Shown piece by piece: positions 34,635 through 43,181 of a DNA stretch of 64,000 nucleotides. Below the pieces are notes generated by a model, which was not told the origin of the DNA, did no database searches, and saw only the letters and a list, made by a program, of their open reading frames with translations. Made by a program: the position numbers and the translations under genes. Each line of letters opens with the position of its first letter. Within the stretch, counting starts at the first letter, position 1. The stretch is from Bacteroidaceae bacterium. GTDB lineage: Bacteria > Bacteroidota > Bacteroidia > Bacteroidales > Bacteroidaceae. The DNA lies in the NCBI GenBank assembly GCA_017453465.1, contig JAFTEV010000074.1, positions 1 through 64,000 of the forward strand. Direction: 5' to 3'.

Positions 34635-35572
34635 TTAGGTACACAAAGGAGCTGGAGGGGGACTGGAACGGGTTTGTGGCTACGGCGAAGAATGGTACAT
34701 TCATGACCAGCCGCCGCTACATGGACTACCATAGCGACCGCTTTGAGGACTGCTCGGTGATGTTTGTCGAGAAAGAGCGTGTGTTTGCCGTCTTTCCGGC
34801 CAATGTGTCAAGGCAGACCATCTATTCGCACCAGGGCTTGACCTACGGCGGCCTGGTGATGGGCAATGAAATCAATGCGGCACGTGTGCTGGAGGCTTTC
34901 GGGCTGTTGAGGGAGTTTTACGTCCATGAATACGGTGCCGAGAAGTTGCTGTACAAATCTATCCCCTACATCTATCAGCAGCAAGCAAGCGGCGAGGACG
35001 AGTATGGCCTGTACAGGAATGGTGCAAGGCTGGTGGCCTGTGGCATTTCGAGTGCAGTGAACCTGAGGTGCCCCATTGCCTACGAGCGTTCACGCCGCAA
35101 TGCGCTGAAGAAGGCAGCCAAGAATGGACTCTCCGTAGAGCCTTCAACGGACTATGCCGGCTACTGGACTATCCTGAACGATGTGCTTGGCAAAAGACAC
35201 GGCCAAGTACCCGTGCACAGCGCGCAGGAACTGGAACTGCTGGCCGGACGTTTCCCTGAAAACATCAAGCTATTTGTTGTGCGCGGCGATGAGGGTTCCA
35301 TCATTGCCGGCACGTATATATATATATATAATAATGTGGTGCACACGCAATACATGACTGCAACCGATGCTTCACGCCACACGGGGGCACTCGACTTACT
35401 GGTGGATTACCTCATTCAGACTTATTCCCCCACCCACCAATACCTGGACTTTGGCATTTCGACAGAAGACCAAGGCCGCTGGCTGAACGAAGGCTTGATT
35501 TACCAGAAAGAAGGCTTCGGCGGACGGGGCGTGTGCTACAACCAGTATGAATTATCCCTTATACATCAATAA
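34625..35572 (+). CDS. FemAB/GNAT-type acyltransferase
   Basis: 315 residues with the two-lobed FemAB-like layout: N-lobe (TFMTSRRYMDYHSDRFEDCS), central RSRRNALKKAAKNGLSVEP, and C-lobe acyl-CoA-type fold (HTGALDLLVDYLIQTYSPTH, YLDFGISTEDQGRWLNEGLI). The last motif is common in acyltransferases encoded in O-antigen or capsule loci. I infer transfer of an acyl group to a sugar amine produced in the pathway of the FdtA-like protein. The codons for YIYIY are a pure (TA)8 run (35315-35330), prone to slippage. Confidence 0.7.
   Translation: MQLIRYTKELEGDWNGFVATAKNGTFMTSRRYMDYHSDRFEDCSVMFVEKERVFAVFPANVSRQTIYSHQGLTYGGLVMGNEINAARVLEAFGLLREFYVHEYGAEKLLYKSIPYIYQQQASGEDEYGLYRNGARLVACGISSAVNLRCPIAYERSRRNALKKAAKNGLSVEPSTDYAGYWTILNDVLGKRHGQVPVHSAQELELLAGRFPENIKLFVVRGDEGSIIAGTYIYIYNNVVHTQYMTATDASRHTGALDLLVDYLIQTYSPTHQYLDFGISTEDQGRWLNEGLIYQKEGFGGRGVCYNQYELSLIHQ
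35315..35330 (+). repeat. (TA)8 dinucleotide tract within coding sequence
   Basis: Sixteen bases of alternating T and A, followed by ATAAT. Gain or loss of one unit shifts the frame of the acyltransferase after about residue 230. Confidence 0.9.
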
Positions 35573-35583
35573 CAGAAAAGAAC

Positions 35584-36375
35584 ATGACGCATACAAAGGA
35601 AGAAAAAATGGAGGCTTTCGGCAGGTTGCTCGACGTGATGGACGACCTGCGAGAGAAGTGCCCGTGGGACAGGAAACAGACAAACGAGAGTCTGCGTCCC
35701 AACACGATAGAGGAAACCTATGAGCTGTGTGATGCCCTCATCAAGGAAGACCAGCCTAATATCTGCAAGGAGCTGGGCGACGTGCTGCTTCACATCGTAT
35801 TCTACTCAAAGATAGGCGAAGAAAAAGGGGCGTTTGATGTGGCCGATGTCTGCAACAAACTGTGCGACAAGCTCATCTTCCGCCATCCTCACGTCTATGG
35901 CGAGGCCAAGGCCAACACCGCAGCCGAGGTGCTACAGACGTGGGAGCAAATCAAGCTGAAGGAGAAGGACGGCAACAAGACCGTGCTGAGCGGTGTGCCC
36001 AATGCCCTGCCCTCGCTCATCAAGGCTTGCCGCATTCAGGAGAAGGCCAGCAATGTGGGCTTCGACTGGGATGACCGTGCCGATGTGTGGAAAAAGGTGA
36101 AGGAAGAAATCAGTGAGTTTGAGGCCGAAGTGGAGAATCTGGACAAGGATGCTGCCACACGAGAGTTTGGCGACATCATGTTTGCGCTCATCAATGCGGC
36201 ACGGCTCTACAAAATCAAGCCTGACAATGCACTGGAACTGACAAACCAGAAGTTTATCAAGCGTTTCAACTATGTAGAGTCCTGCCTGAAGGAACAGGGA
36301 AAGTCGTTCAAAGACTCCACGCTCGAAGAAATGGACCACTATTGGGAGGAGGCAAAGAAAGTGCAACAACCATAA
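35584..36375 (+). CDS. mazG: Nucleoside triphosphate pyrophosphohydrolase MazG
   Basis: 263 residues, two MazG helical domains. The first has LREKCPWDRKQTNESLRPNT, IEETYELCDAL and KELGDVLLHIVFYSKIGEE (metal-binding EExxE and ExxD); the second has EFEAEVENLDKDAATREFGD. It hydrolyses noncanonical or excess NTPs to NMP and pyrophosphate. It ends 1 nt before the next gene. Confidence 0.93.
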   Translation: MTHTKEEKMEAFGRLLDVMDDLREKCPWDRKQTNESLRPNTIEETYELCDALIKEDQPNICKELGDVLLHIVFYSKIGEEKGAFDVADVCNKLCDKLIFRHPHVYGEAKANTAAEVLQTWEQIKLKEKDGNKTVLSGVPNALPSLIKACRIQEKASNVGFDWDDRADVWKKVKEEISEFEAEVENLDKDAATREFGDIMFALINAARLYKIKPDNALELTNQKFIKRFNYVESCLKEQGKSFKDSTLEEMDHYWEEAKKVQQP

Positions 36376-36376
36376 A

Positions 36377-37756
36377 ATGGAACAGCTACTACATTTCACA
36401 GAAGTCATTAGCGGACTCTTATGGGGATGGCCTATGATTGTGTTCCTGCTGGGCACCCATATTTATCTGACCATCAGACTAAAGTTTCCACAACGAAAGA
36501 TATTCAAGGCTGTCCGGCTTTCCATTAAAAAGGACGAAGAGTCGGATGGCGATGTGAGCCAGTTTGGTGCACTTGCCACCTCGCTGGCCGCAACTATCGG
36601 GACGGGCAACATCATTGGTGTGGCCACAGCCGTCAGCCTCGGTGGTCCTGGTGCTGTGTTGTGGTGCTGGCTGACGGGCGTGTTTGGCATTGCCACAAAG
36701 TACGGCGAGGGACTGCTTGCCATTAAGTATCGCCAGAAAACCAGCGACGGAAAGATGCTTGGCGGCCCTATGTACGCGCTCGAAAAAGGGGTGGGACAGA
36801 AGTGGTTAGCCGTGCTCTTCTGCATCTTTACTGCAATTGCCACGTTTGGCATTGGCAACACGGTGCAAGCCAATGCCATCAGCGAAAACCTTTCGCTGGT
36901 TTGCGCAGGGATTGTGAATGCTGAACGCACCAAGATGATAGCCGGATTCATCATGGCCGCACTGGTCGGATTCGTCATCATTGGCGGTGTCAAGAGCATC
37001 TCGAAATGGTGTTCGGCCCTGGTGCCGTTCATGGCACTGCTCTATGTAGTGGGCTGCCTCTACATTCTGGCCGTCAATTCGGCCTACATCAGCGAAGCCA
37101 TCCAGCTCATCTTCAGTTCTGCCTTCCAGACCCAAGCCATTGGCGGCGGCACTGCGGGCACAGTCGTCATGATGGCTGCACGCTACGGCATTGCACGCGG
37201 CCTGTTCTCCAACGAGTCGGGCATGGGTTCAGCCCCCATCGTGGCCGCAGCTGCACAGACTCGCAACCCTGTGCGCCAGGCTCTGGTGAGCAGCACAGGT
37301 ACGTTCTGGGACACGGTTGTCATTTGTGCCATCACAGGGCTGGTCATCACCACCAGCATCATTGCCTACCCAGAAATTAGTCAGGAAGACGGCGGAATGC
37401 TTACCAAGGAGGCTTTCGGCATGATTCCTTACGTGGGCACACCGATTCTTACGTTTGGTATCATCACATTCTCCTTCTCCACCATCTTGGGCTGGAGCTA
37501 CTACGGAGAACGGGCCATGGAGTATCTGGCTGGGAAGAAATCCATCGTATTCTACCGTATCATCTTCATCCTGATGGTCTTTGCCGGTTCCACCATGAGC
37601 CTGTCGTTGGTCTGGAACCTGGCCGACATCTTCAATGCACTGATGGCCATTCCCAACCTGATTTCGCTCCTGCTGCTCTCTGGTGTCATTGCACGCGAAA
37701 CGCAACACTACCTGTGGGATGGTAATCTTGAAGAGAAAATGGATAATCACAACTAA
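36377..37756 (+). CDS. Sodium:amino acid symporter, AGCS family
   Basis: 459 residues with about 11 membrane spans. Family signatures: SQFGALATSLAATIGTGNII near residue 60 and GLFSNESGMGSAPIVAAAA near 276. It takes up alanine, glycine or a similar small amino acid with Na+. The Na+ coupling fits the possible Na+ ring of the V-ATPase, but this is only inference. Confidence 0.92.
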   Translation: MEQLLHFTEVISGLLWGWPMIVFLLGTHIYLTIRLKFPQRKIFKAVRLSIKKDEESDGDVSQFGALATSLAATIGTGNIIGVATAVSLGGPGAVLWCWLTGVFGIATKYGEGLLAIKYRQKTSDGKMLGGPMYALEKGVGQKWLAVLFCIFTAIATFGIGNTVQANAISENLSLVCAGIVNAERTKMIAGFIMAALVGFVIIGGVKSISKWCSALVPFMALLYVVGCLYILAVNSAYISEAIQLIFSSAFQTQAIGGGTAGTVVMMAARYGIARGLFSNESGMGSAPIVAAAAQTRNPVRQALVSSTGTFWDTVVICAITGLVITTSIIAYPEISQEDGGMLTKEAFGMIPYVGTPILTFGIITFSFSTILGWSYYGERAMEYLAGKKSIVFYRIIFILMVFAGSTMSLSLVWNLADIFNALMAIPNLISLLLLSGVIARETQHYLWDGNLEEKMDNHN

Positions 37757-37764
37757 AACGACTC

Positions 37765-39687
37765 ATGGTACAAGACTTATGTATAATCATGCTGACGGCT
37801 GGTATCGTCAGCCTCTTGTTCAAATTGTTTAAGCAGCCCGTTGTGCTGGGCTACATCGTAGCAGGCATGATGGTAGGGCCACACGTGTTGGGCGATGCGT
37901 GGATTGGTGAATCGGAGAACGTGGCAACATGGGGCGACATTGGCGTACTGTTCCTGCTGTTCTCGCTGGGGCTGGAATTTAGTTTCAAGAAACTGCTCCA
38001 GGTGGGCAACACAGCAGTCATCGGTGCCACGACGATTGTTGTGGGCATGATGACCATCGGCTTTCTGGCCGGCAACCTGATGGGCTGGGACTTCATCAAT
38101 TCGCTGTTCCTTGGCGGAATGCTCTGTATGTCGTCAACCACCATCGTGTTCAAAGCCATCGACGAAGCAGGGCTGAGTGCCCACAAGTTCACGAAAGTCT
38201 GCTTTGGAATCCTGATTGTGGAGGACCTCTTTGCTGTCGTGCTCATGGTGCTGCTCTCTTCCATTGCGGTGAAGAACGATTTTGAGGGTTCGGCACTGGT
38301 TTTCCAGATTTTTACCTTGCTGGTTTGCCTTGTCTTCTGGTTCATTAGCGGCATTCTGCTCATCCCTACATTCCTGTCGAAATTCAAGAAATACCTCAAC
38401 GACGAGACCTTGACCATCTTCTCCATTGGCCTTTGCCTCGGCATGGTGATGCTGGCCATGAGTGCCGGATTCAGCAGTGCGCTGGGCGCATTCGTCATGG
38501 GTTCCATCCTGGCCGAAACTGTGGAGGCCGAGCGCATCGAACACCTGGTGCAGCCTATGAAGAACATCTTCGGGGCTATCTTCTTTGTGTCGGTCGGCAT
38601 GATGATTGACCCCGAAATGCTGATGAAATACTGGCCGCAGATTCTCATCATTACCGCCATCGTGATTGTGGGGCAAATCATCTTCGGCACACTGGGCACC
38701 CTGCTCAGCGGCCAGTCGCTCCGTGTTTCCCTGCAAACAGGTTTCTCGCTGGTACAGATTGGCGAGTTTGCCTTCATCATTGCCTCGCTGGGCGAATCGC
38801 TGGACGTGACCGACAAGAGCCTCTACCCCATCGTGGTGGCAGTGTCGGTCATCACGACTTTCCTCACACCCTACATTATGCGGCTGGCCTATCCCACCCT
38901 CAGCTTCTGCGAGCGGCACATGTCGGACGACATGAAGCAACTCTTGGAGGACTACATGAAGAGCCGCAACTCAGCCAGCCAAGACAAGAACTGGAAGAAG
39001 GCTCTCCACAACCTGTGGTCTTACCTGCTGCTAAAAGCATACATGGCCCCCGTCATCAATCACATTCTGCGCCTGTTCACAGGTAATCTCTACGCCAGGG
39101 AGCAACTGGCCGAATCGCAGCGCAGCCTGATGAAGGGCGTGCAGACATCCTTGCTCAGTCTGGATATACACATTTCCGAATTTGATGTACCTGCAAACTC
39201 CAGCTACTGCGGCCACACGCTGAAGAAGCTGAACCTGCGGGGCACCACGGGAGCCAACATTGTGAGCATCCTGCGCAGCGGCATTACCCTCAACATCCCC
39301 AATGGCGACAACCGGATTTTCCCCGGTGACAAACTGGTCATTGCTGGTACTGACGAACAGATGGATGCCTTCAAGAAGCAGCTGGAGAGCAGTTTGACCG
39401 ACGAGAATGCAAGCCACTTCACTGCCCCCAAGATTGATTTGGGCAACCTCACCGTAGAGCCAGGCAGTCCGCTCATCGGCAAAACCATCATGCAGTCAGA
39501 CATCCGCACCAAGGCACAGTGTGTTGTCATGGGAGTGATACGCCCCGACGAGGTGTCCATTATGAACCCCACCCCCGACCTCACCTTTGCCGAGGGAGAC
39601 ATCATCGTACTGGCGGGAGAGCGAGAGAACATCAAGAACCTGCAATCATTATACTCTCATTTGGGTATTGATGCAATGGCAAAATAG
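37765..39687 (+). CDS. CPA2-family cation:proton antiporter with TrkA-C domains
   Basis: 640 residues: about 12 membrane spans (GYIVAGMMVGPHVLG; GMLCMSSTTIVFKAIDEAG; GFSSALGAFVMGSILAET) followed by cytoplasmic TrkA-C-like regions (about 455-545 and 560-640). The first carries LRGTTGANIVSILRSGI, the second FAEGDIIVLAGERENIKNL. The TrkA-N Rossmann domain of KefB/KefC is not present between. It likely exchanges Na+ or K+ for H+. The feoB promoter sits in its last codons. Confidence 0.88.
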   Translation: MVQDLCIIMLTAGIVSLLFKLFKQPVVLGYIVAGMMVGPHVLGDAWIGESENVATWGDIGVLFLLFSLGLEFSFKKLLQVGNTAVIGATTIVVGMMTIGFLAGNLMGWDFINSLFLGGMLCMSSTTIVFKAIDEAGLSAHKFTKVCFGILIVEDLFAVVLMVLLSSIAVKNDFEGSALVFQIFTLLVCLVFWFISGILLIPTFLSKFKKYLNDETLTIFSIGLCLGMVMLAMSAGFSSALGAFVMGSILAETVEAERIEHLVQPMKNIFGAIFFVSVGMMIDPEMLMKYWPQILIITAIVIVGQIIFGTLGTLLSGQSLRVSLQTGFSLVQIGEFAFIIASLGESLDVTDKSLYPIVVAVSVITTFLTPYIMRLAYPTLSFCERHMSDDMKQLLEDYMKSRNSASQDKNWKKALHNLWSYLLLKAYMAPVINHILRLFTGNLYAREQLAESQRSLMKGVQTSLLSLDIHISEFDVPANSSYCGHTLKKLNLRGTTGANIVSILRSGITLNIPNGDNRIFPGDKLVIAGTDEQMDAFKKQLESSLTDENASHFTAPKIDLGNLTVEPGSPLIGKTIMQSDIRTKAQCVVMGVIRPDEVSIMNPTPDLTFAEGDIIVLAGERENIKNLQSLYSHLGIDAMAK

Positions 39688-39698
39688 CCGTAACTTTG
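39667..39698 (+). promoter_or_regulatory. feoB promoter
   Basis: ATTG (39667-39670), 20-nt spacer, TAACTTTG (39691-39698). It overlaps the end of the antiporter gene. No Fur-like box is obvious. Confidence 0.65.
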
Positions 39699-39716
39699 CG
39701 GCCTAAAATCTAAAAC

Positions 39717-42119
39717 ATGAAATTATCGGAACTGAAGACAGGTGAGACAGGTGTCATTGTGCATGTGCATGGACATGGCGGCTTTCGCAAACGCATCATC
39801 GAAATGGGTTTCATCAAGGGAGAAACCATCAAGGTGCTGCTCAATGCCCCACTGCACGACCCTGTGAAATACAAGGTGATGGACTACGAGGTCAGTCTGC
39901 GGCGAGCAGAAGCCGAACTCGTGGAAGTGGTGAACGAGGAGGAGGCAGAACGATATGAAGCGGAACACCCCTTCAGTCCGGGTATTGTGGCCACCGACTG
40001 CAAGCATCGGGAGAAGATGGAAGAAGACCTGATGATGCGGGTGGCCAGACTGAAGGAGAAAGAACTGACTGCCTGCTTCGTGGGCAACCCAAACTGCGGA
40101 AAGACTTCGCTCTTCAACATTGCCAGCGGTGCACACGAGCGTGTGGGCAACTATTCAGGCGTGACCGTCGATGCCAAGGCTGGCGAGTTTGACTTTGAGG
40201 GCTACCATTTCCACCTGGTTGACCTGCCCGGCACCTATTCCCTCACTGCCTACACCCCCGAAGAACTCTACGTCAGGAAGTACATCATAGAGAAAACGCC
40301 CGACCTCATCATCAACGTGGTGGACGCAAGCAACCTGGAACGCAACCTCTACCTTACCGCACAGCTCATCGACATGGACGTGCCGATGATTATGGCCTTG
40401 AACATGTATGACGAACTGCGCGAAAGCGGCAACCAGCTCGATATGCTACAGCTGGGCACCCTGCTCGGCGTGCCCATTGTGCCCACCGTGGGACGCACGG
40501 GAGAGGGCGTAAAGGAACTGTTCCACCAAATCATCGAGATAGAAGAAGGGCGGCAAAAGATTTTCCGCCACATCCACGTGAACCACGGACCGTTGCTGGA
40601 GGAGAACATAGAAAAGGTGGAAGCCCTGATACGTCTGAACCCAGAGCCGCACCACAACTATTCGGGCCGTTTCCTGGCCATCAAGATGCTGGAAAACGAC
40701 AGTCAGGTGGAGGGCATCATTCGCACCCTCGACAATGCGGAAGACATCATCCGCGAGCGCAACAAGTGTCAGCAAGCCATCATGGACGAAATTGAGGAAG
40801 ACAGCGAATCGGCCATCACCGATGCCAAGTACGGTTTCGTGCAGGGCGCACTGAAGGAATGCTACGAAAAGAAACATCACTACAACCGCGCACTGACCAA
40901 ACGCATCGATGCCGTAGTAACCAGCCACCTGTGGGGCTACCCTATCTTCCTGCTGCTGATGTACTTGATGTTCTACTGCACATTCAACATTGGCCAATAC
41001 CCCATGGACTGGATTGACAGCTTCGTAGGCTGGCTGGGCGAGAGCCTCTCGGCACACATGGCCGACGGCCCCCTGAAAGACCTGCTTGTCGATGGCATTA
41101 TCGGCGGTGTAGGTGGAGTCATCGTCTTCTTGCCCAACATTATGATTCTCTATGCCTTTATCTCCTGGATGGAAGACTCTGGATACATGGCGCGTGCAGC
41201 CTTCATCATGGACAAAATCATGCACAAGATGGGGCTGCACGGCAAGTCGTTCATCCCGATGATTATGGGCTTTGGCTGCAACATTCCGGCTATCATGGCC
41301 ACGCGCACCATCGAAGACCGCAAGTCGCGGCTCATCACCATGCTCATCACGCCACTGATGTCCTGCTCGGCCCGACTGCCTGTCTATATCATCATCATCG
41401 GAGCCTTCTTCCCCCGAAACTCGGCACTCGTCCTTTTCTCGCTCTACCTCACGGGCATCATCATGTCTATCTTCATGGCCAAGCTGTTCAGCCGCTTCGT
41501 GGTACGGGGCGAGAGCAGCCCCTTCGTCATGGAACTGCCACCCTACCGACTGCCGTCGGCCAAGAGCGTCGTGCGCCACACGTGGGAAAAGGGCAGACAA
41601 TACCTGAAGAAGATGGGCACCACCATCCTGGCCGCAAGCATCATCGTGTGGGCACTCAGTTACTTTCCCCGCCACGAAGAGCTGCCACAGAGCCAGCAGA
41701 TGGAACACAGTTACATCGGGCAGATAGGCAAGGCCGTTGAGCCCATCATTCGTCCTTGCGGCATGGAATGGAAGGAGGGCGTGAGCATCATCACAGGCAT
41801 CGGAGCCAAGGAAATCGTTGCCTCCACGATGGGTGTGCTCTACAGCAACACGGACACACCGTCGGCTGACGAACAGCTTGAAGACGAAGCCGAAGAAAAC
41901 GCACGCCTTTCGCGCCTGATAGCCAAGAGCGGCCTCACCCAGCTTTCAGCCTTCGCCTTCCTCATCTTTGTCCTGCTCTACATGCCCTGCATTCCCGCCT
42001 GCATCACCATCAAGCACGAGTCGGGCCACTGGCGTTGGGCACTCTTCACCATTGGCTATACCACTGCGCTGGCATGGCTCTGCTCCATGCTGGTCTATCA
42101 GTTGGGCAGCCTTCTTTGA
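39717..42119 (+). CDS. feoB: FeoA-FeoB fusion ferrous iron transporter
   Basis: 800 residues. Residues 1-75 are a FeoA (SH3-like) domain (LSELKTGETGVIVHVHGHGG). The G domain has G1 GNPNCGKTSLF (about 121-131), G3 DLPGTYSL and G4-like LNMYDEL. The membrane part has the paired Gate motifs LITPLMSCSARLPVY and LYMPCIPACITIKHESG with conserved cysteines. It imports Fe2+. In many bacteria FeoA is separate; the fusion is common in Bacteroidales. The small Cys-rich gene downstream is a likely accessory. Confidence 0.95.
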   Translation: MKLSELKTGETGVIVHVHGHGGFRKRIIEMGFIKGETIKVLLNAPLHDPVKYKVMDYEVSLRRAEAELVEVVNEEEAERYEAEHPFSPGIVATDCKHREKMEEDLMMRVARLKEKELTACFVGNPNCGKTSLFNIASGAHERVGNYSGVTVDAKAGEFDFEGYHFHLVDLPGTYSLTAYTPEELYVRKYIIEKTPDLIINVVDASNLERNLYLTAQLIDMDVPMIMALNMYDELRESGNQLDMLQLGTLLGVPIVPTVGRTGEGVKELFHQIIEIEEGRQKIFRHIHVNHGPLLEENIEKVEALIRLNPEPHHNYSGRFLAIKMLENDSQVEGIIRTLDNAEDIIRERNKCQQAIMDEIEEDSESAITDAKYGFVQGALKECYEKKHHYNRALTKRIDAVVTSHLWGYPIFLLLMYLMFYCTFNIGQYPMDWIDSFVGWLGESLSAHMADGPLKDLLVDGIIGGVGGVIVFLPNIMILYAFISWMEDSGYMARAAFIMDKIMHKMGLHGKSFIPMIMGFGCNIPAIMATRTIEDRKSRLITMLITPLMSCSARLPVYIIIIGAFFPRNSALVLFSLYLTGIIMSIFMAKLFSRFVVRGESSPFVMELPPYRLPSAKSVVRHTWEKGRQYLKKMGTTILAASIIVWALSYFPRHEELPQSQQMEHSYIGQIGKAVEPIIRPCGMEWKEGVSIITGIGAKEIVASTMGVLYSNTDTPSADEQLEDEAEENARLSRLIAKSGLTQLSAFAFLIFVLLYMPCIPACITIKHESGHWRWALFTIGYTTALAWLCSMLVYQLGSLL

Positions 42120-42146
42120 GTATTGAGAATTGGAGAAGAAAGAAAT

Positions 42147-42302
42147 ATGCAAGAAATCATTGTTATCCTCATCGTTACCACTGCCGCATTAGCAGTCGTC
42201 CGCCACTACTACCGCCAACTGACAAAAAAGGACAGCGGCTGCAACTGCTGTCCTCATAGTGGCGGTGAATGTCACTGCCACGGATGTAACATACTTGAAT
42301 GA
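42147..42302 (+). CDS. FeoB-associated Cys-rich small membrane protein
   Basis: 51 residues: MQEIIVILIVTTAALAVVRH forms one membrane span, and a tail reads SGCNCCPHSGGECHCHGCNI with six cysteines and three histidines. It starts 27 nt after feoB. Size, position and Cys-rich tail fit the FeoB-associated Cys-rich family, which probably binds iron or an Fe-S cluster at the cytoplasmic face. It ends 1 nt before the convergent TonB-C gene. Confidence 0.8.
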   Translation: MQEIIVILIVTTAALAVVRHYYRQLTKKDSGCNCCPHSGGECHCHGCNILE

Positions 42303-42303
42303 A

Positions 42304-42819
42304 TTAAGGGTTCAGCCGAAATGTAATCGGCAAACAGCACTTTACATTTACGGGCTTACCTCTTTGTTCGCCCGGAATCCATTTAGGCATGATTCCAACA
42401 ACACGTAGAGCCTCTTCCTCCAACGAGTTCCAAGCGAGGTCATAGTCCCGCTGGTAAACGCCCGGTGCATCGGCAGCAGCAGTATCCTCCTTGATTTGAG
42501 GGGCTGAAAGCACTTTTTTGCTAAGCACCTTTCCCTCCATGATGTCACCATCCTTGTTTACTACAAACTGCACAATAATCCTTCCGGAAAGTTTCATTTG
42601 TAATGCGGTTTGTGGATAGCGCAAATTTGAGCTGAGAAAAGCCATGAGCTTTTCCCTCCCGCCTGGATATTCGGGATTCTTCTCAACAAGTTCAAACACT
42701 TCGCCTTCAGCACTTACAGTCTGTGGCTGTTGTGCAAAGGCTTGAAGGGGAAATAACATCACAGCAAAGAAAACTGCCAATACACATTTCACATTCCTTT
42801 TAAAAACTCTTTCTTCCAT
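42304..42819 (-). CDS. TonB C-terminal domain (energy-transducer-like) secreted protein
   Basis: 171 residues from the ATG at 42819 (MEERVFKRNVKCVLAVFFAV). The signal ends near QAFAQQ. The TonB-C domain covers about 50-150: YPGGREKLMAFLSSNLRYPQ and GRIIVQFVVNKDGDIMEGKV. Unlike TonB it has no long proline-rich linker, so it is a short periplasmic TonB-C protein of the kind common in this phylum. The promoter at 42840-42871 excludes longer starts. Confidence 0.8.
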   Translation of the reverse strand: MEERVFKRNVKCVLAVFFAVMLFPLQAFAQQPQTVSAEGEVFELVEKNPEYPGGREKLMAFLSSNLRYPQTALQMKLSGRIIVQFVVNKDGDIMEGKVLSKKVLSAPQIKEDTAAADAPGVYQRDYDLAWNSLEEEALRVVGIMPKWIPGEQRGKPVNVKCCLPITFRLNP

Positions 42820-42839
42820 AAACGATTTTTTTTGTGGCA

Positions 42840-42871
42840 CAAAGGTAGGCATTTCCACCATTCCATACAAA
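42840..42871 (-). promoter_or_regulatory. Promoter of the TonB-C gene
   Basis: On the minus strand: TTTG (42868-42871), 20-nt spacer, TACCTTTG (42840-42847). A full match to the Bacteroidales consensus. Confidence 0.75.
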
Positions 42872-42908
42872 TCAAATTCGTACAAATTTGCCATTTTCCC
42901 CAAATTGG

Positions 42909-43043
42909 GCGGTTATACAGTTGTGCGGTTATGCGGTTGGAGGTTGTTCCACTGCAAAACCACACAACCGCATAACCGTAAAACCACACAACCGCAGAAC
43001 CGTAAAACTACACAACCGCAGAACCGTAAAACCGCACAACCGC
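42909..43043. repeat. 24-bp tandem repeat with an inverted arm
   Basis: Three and a half units of 24 bp (42960-42983, 42984-43007, 43008-43031, half to 43043), unit CCACACAACCGCAGAACCGT plus AAAA. Upstream 42909-42940 has the opposite orientation (GTTGTGCGGTTATGCGGTTG), so the block can fold into a long hairpin. It lies between the TonB-C gene and trpB. Confidence 0.85.
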
Positions 43044-43118
43044 CCAAGCCCAAATACCTATTTTAAGGTCTGTGTGAAAAAAGCAGCAAAAGTTTTTTAC
43101 CATATTAAATATAATGTT

Positions 43119-43126
43119 TACCTTTG
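43119..43126 (+). promoter_or_regulatory. -7 box of the trpB-like gene
   Basis: TACCTTTG; T-rich AGTTTTTTAC lies 19-25 nt upstream in the -33 zone. The start codon is 55 nt downstream. Confidence 0.55.
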
Positions 43127-43181
43127 CGGAGAAAACGACTGAAGCTTTCACAAAATACTAACACAAATCTAAAAGAACATT

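Noticed and set aside
42888..43142. 84-codon frame with PHNRRTVKPHNR repeats
   Set aside because: It is the translation of the 24-bp tandem repeat; no promoter or conserved part.
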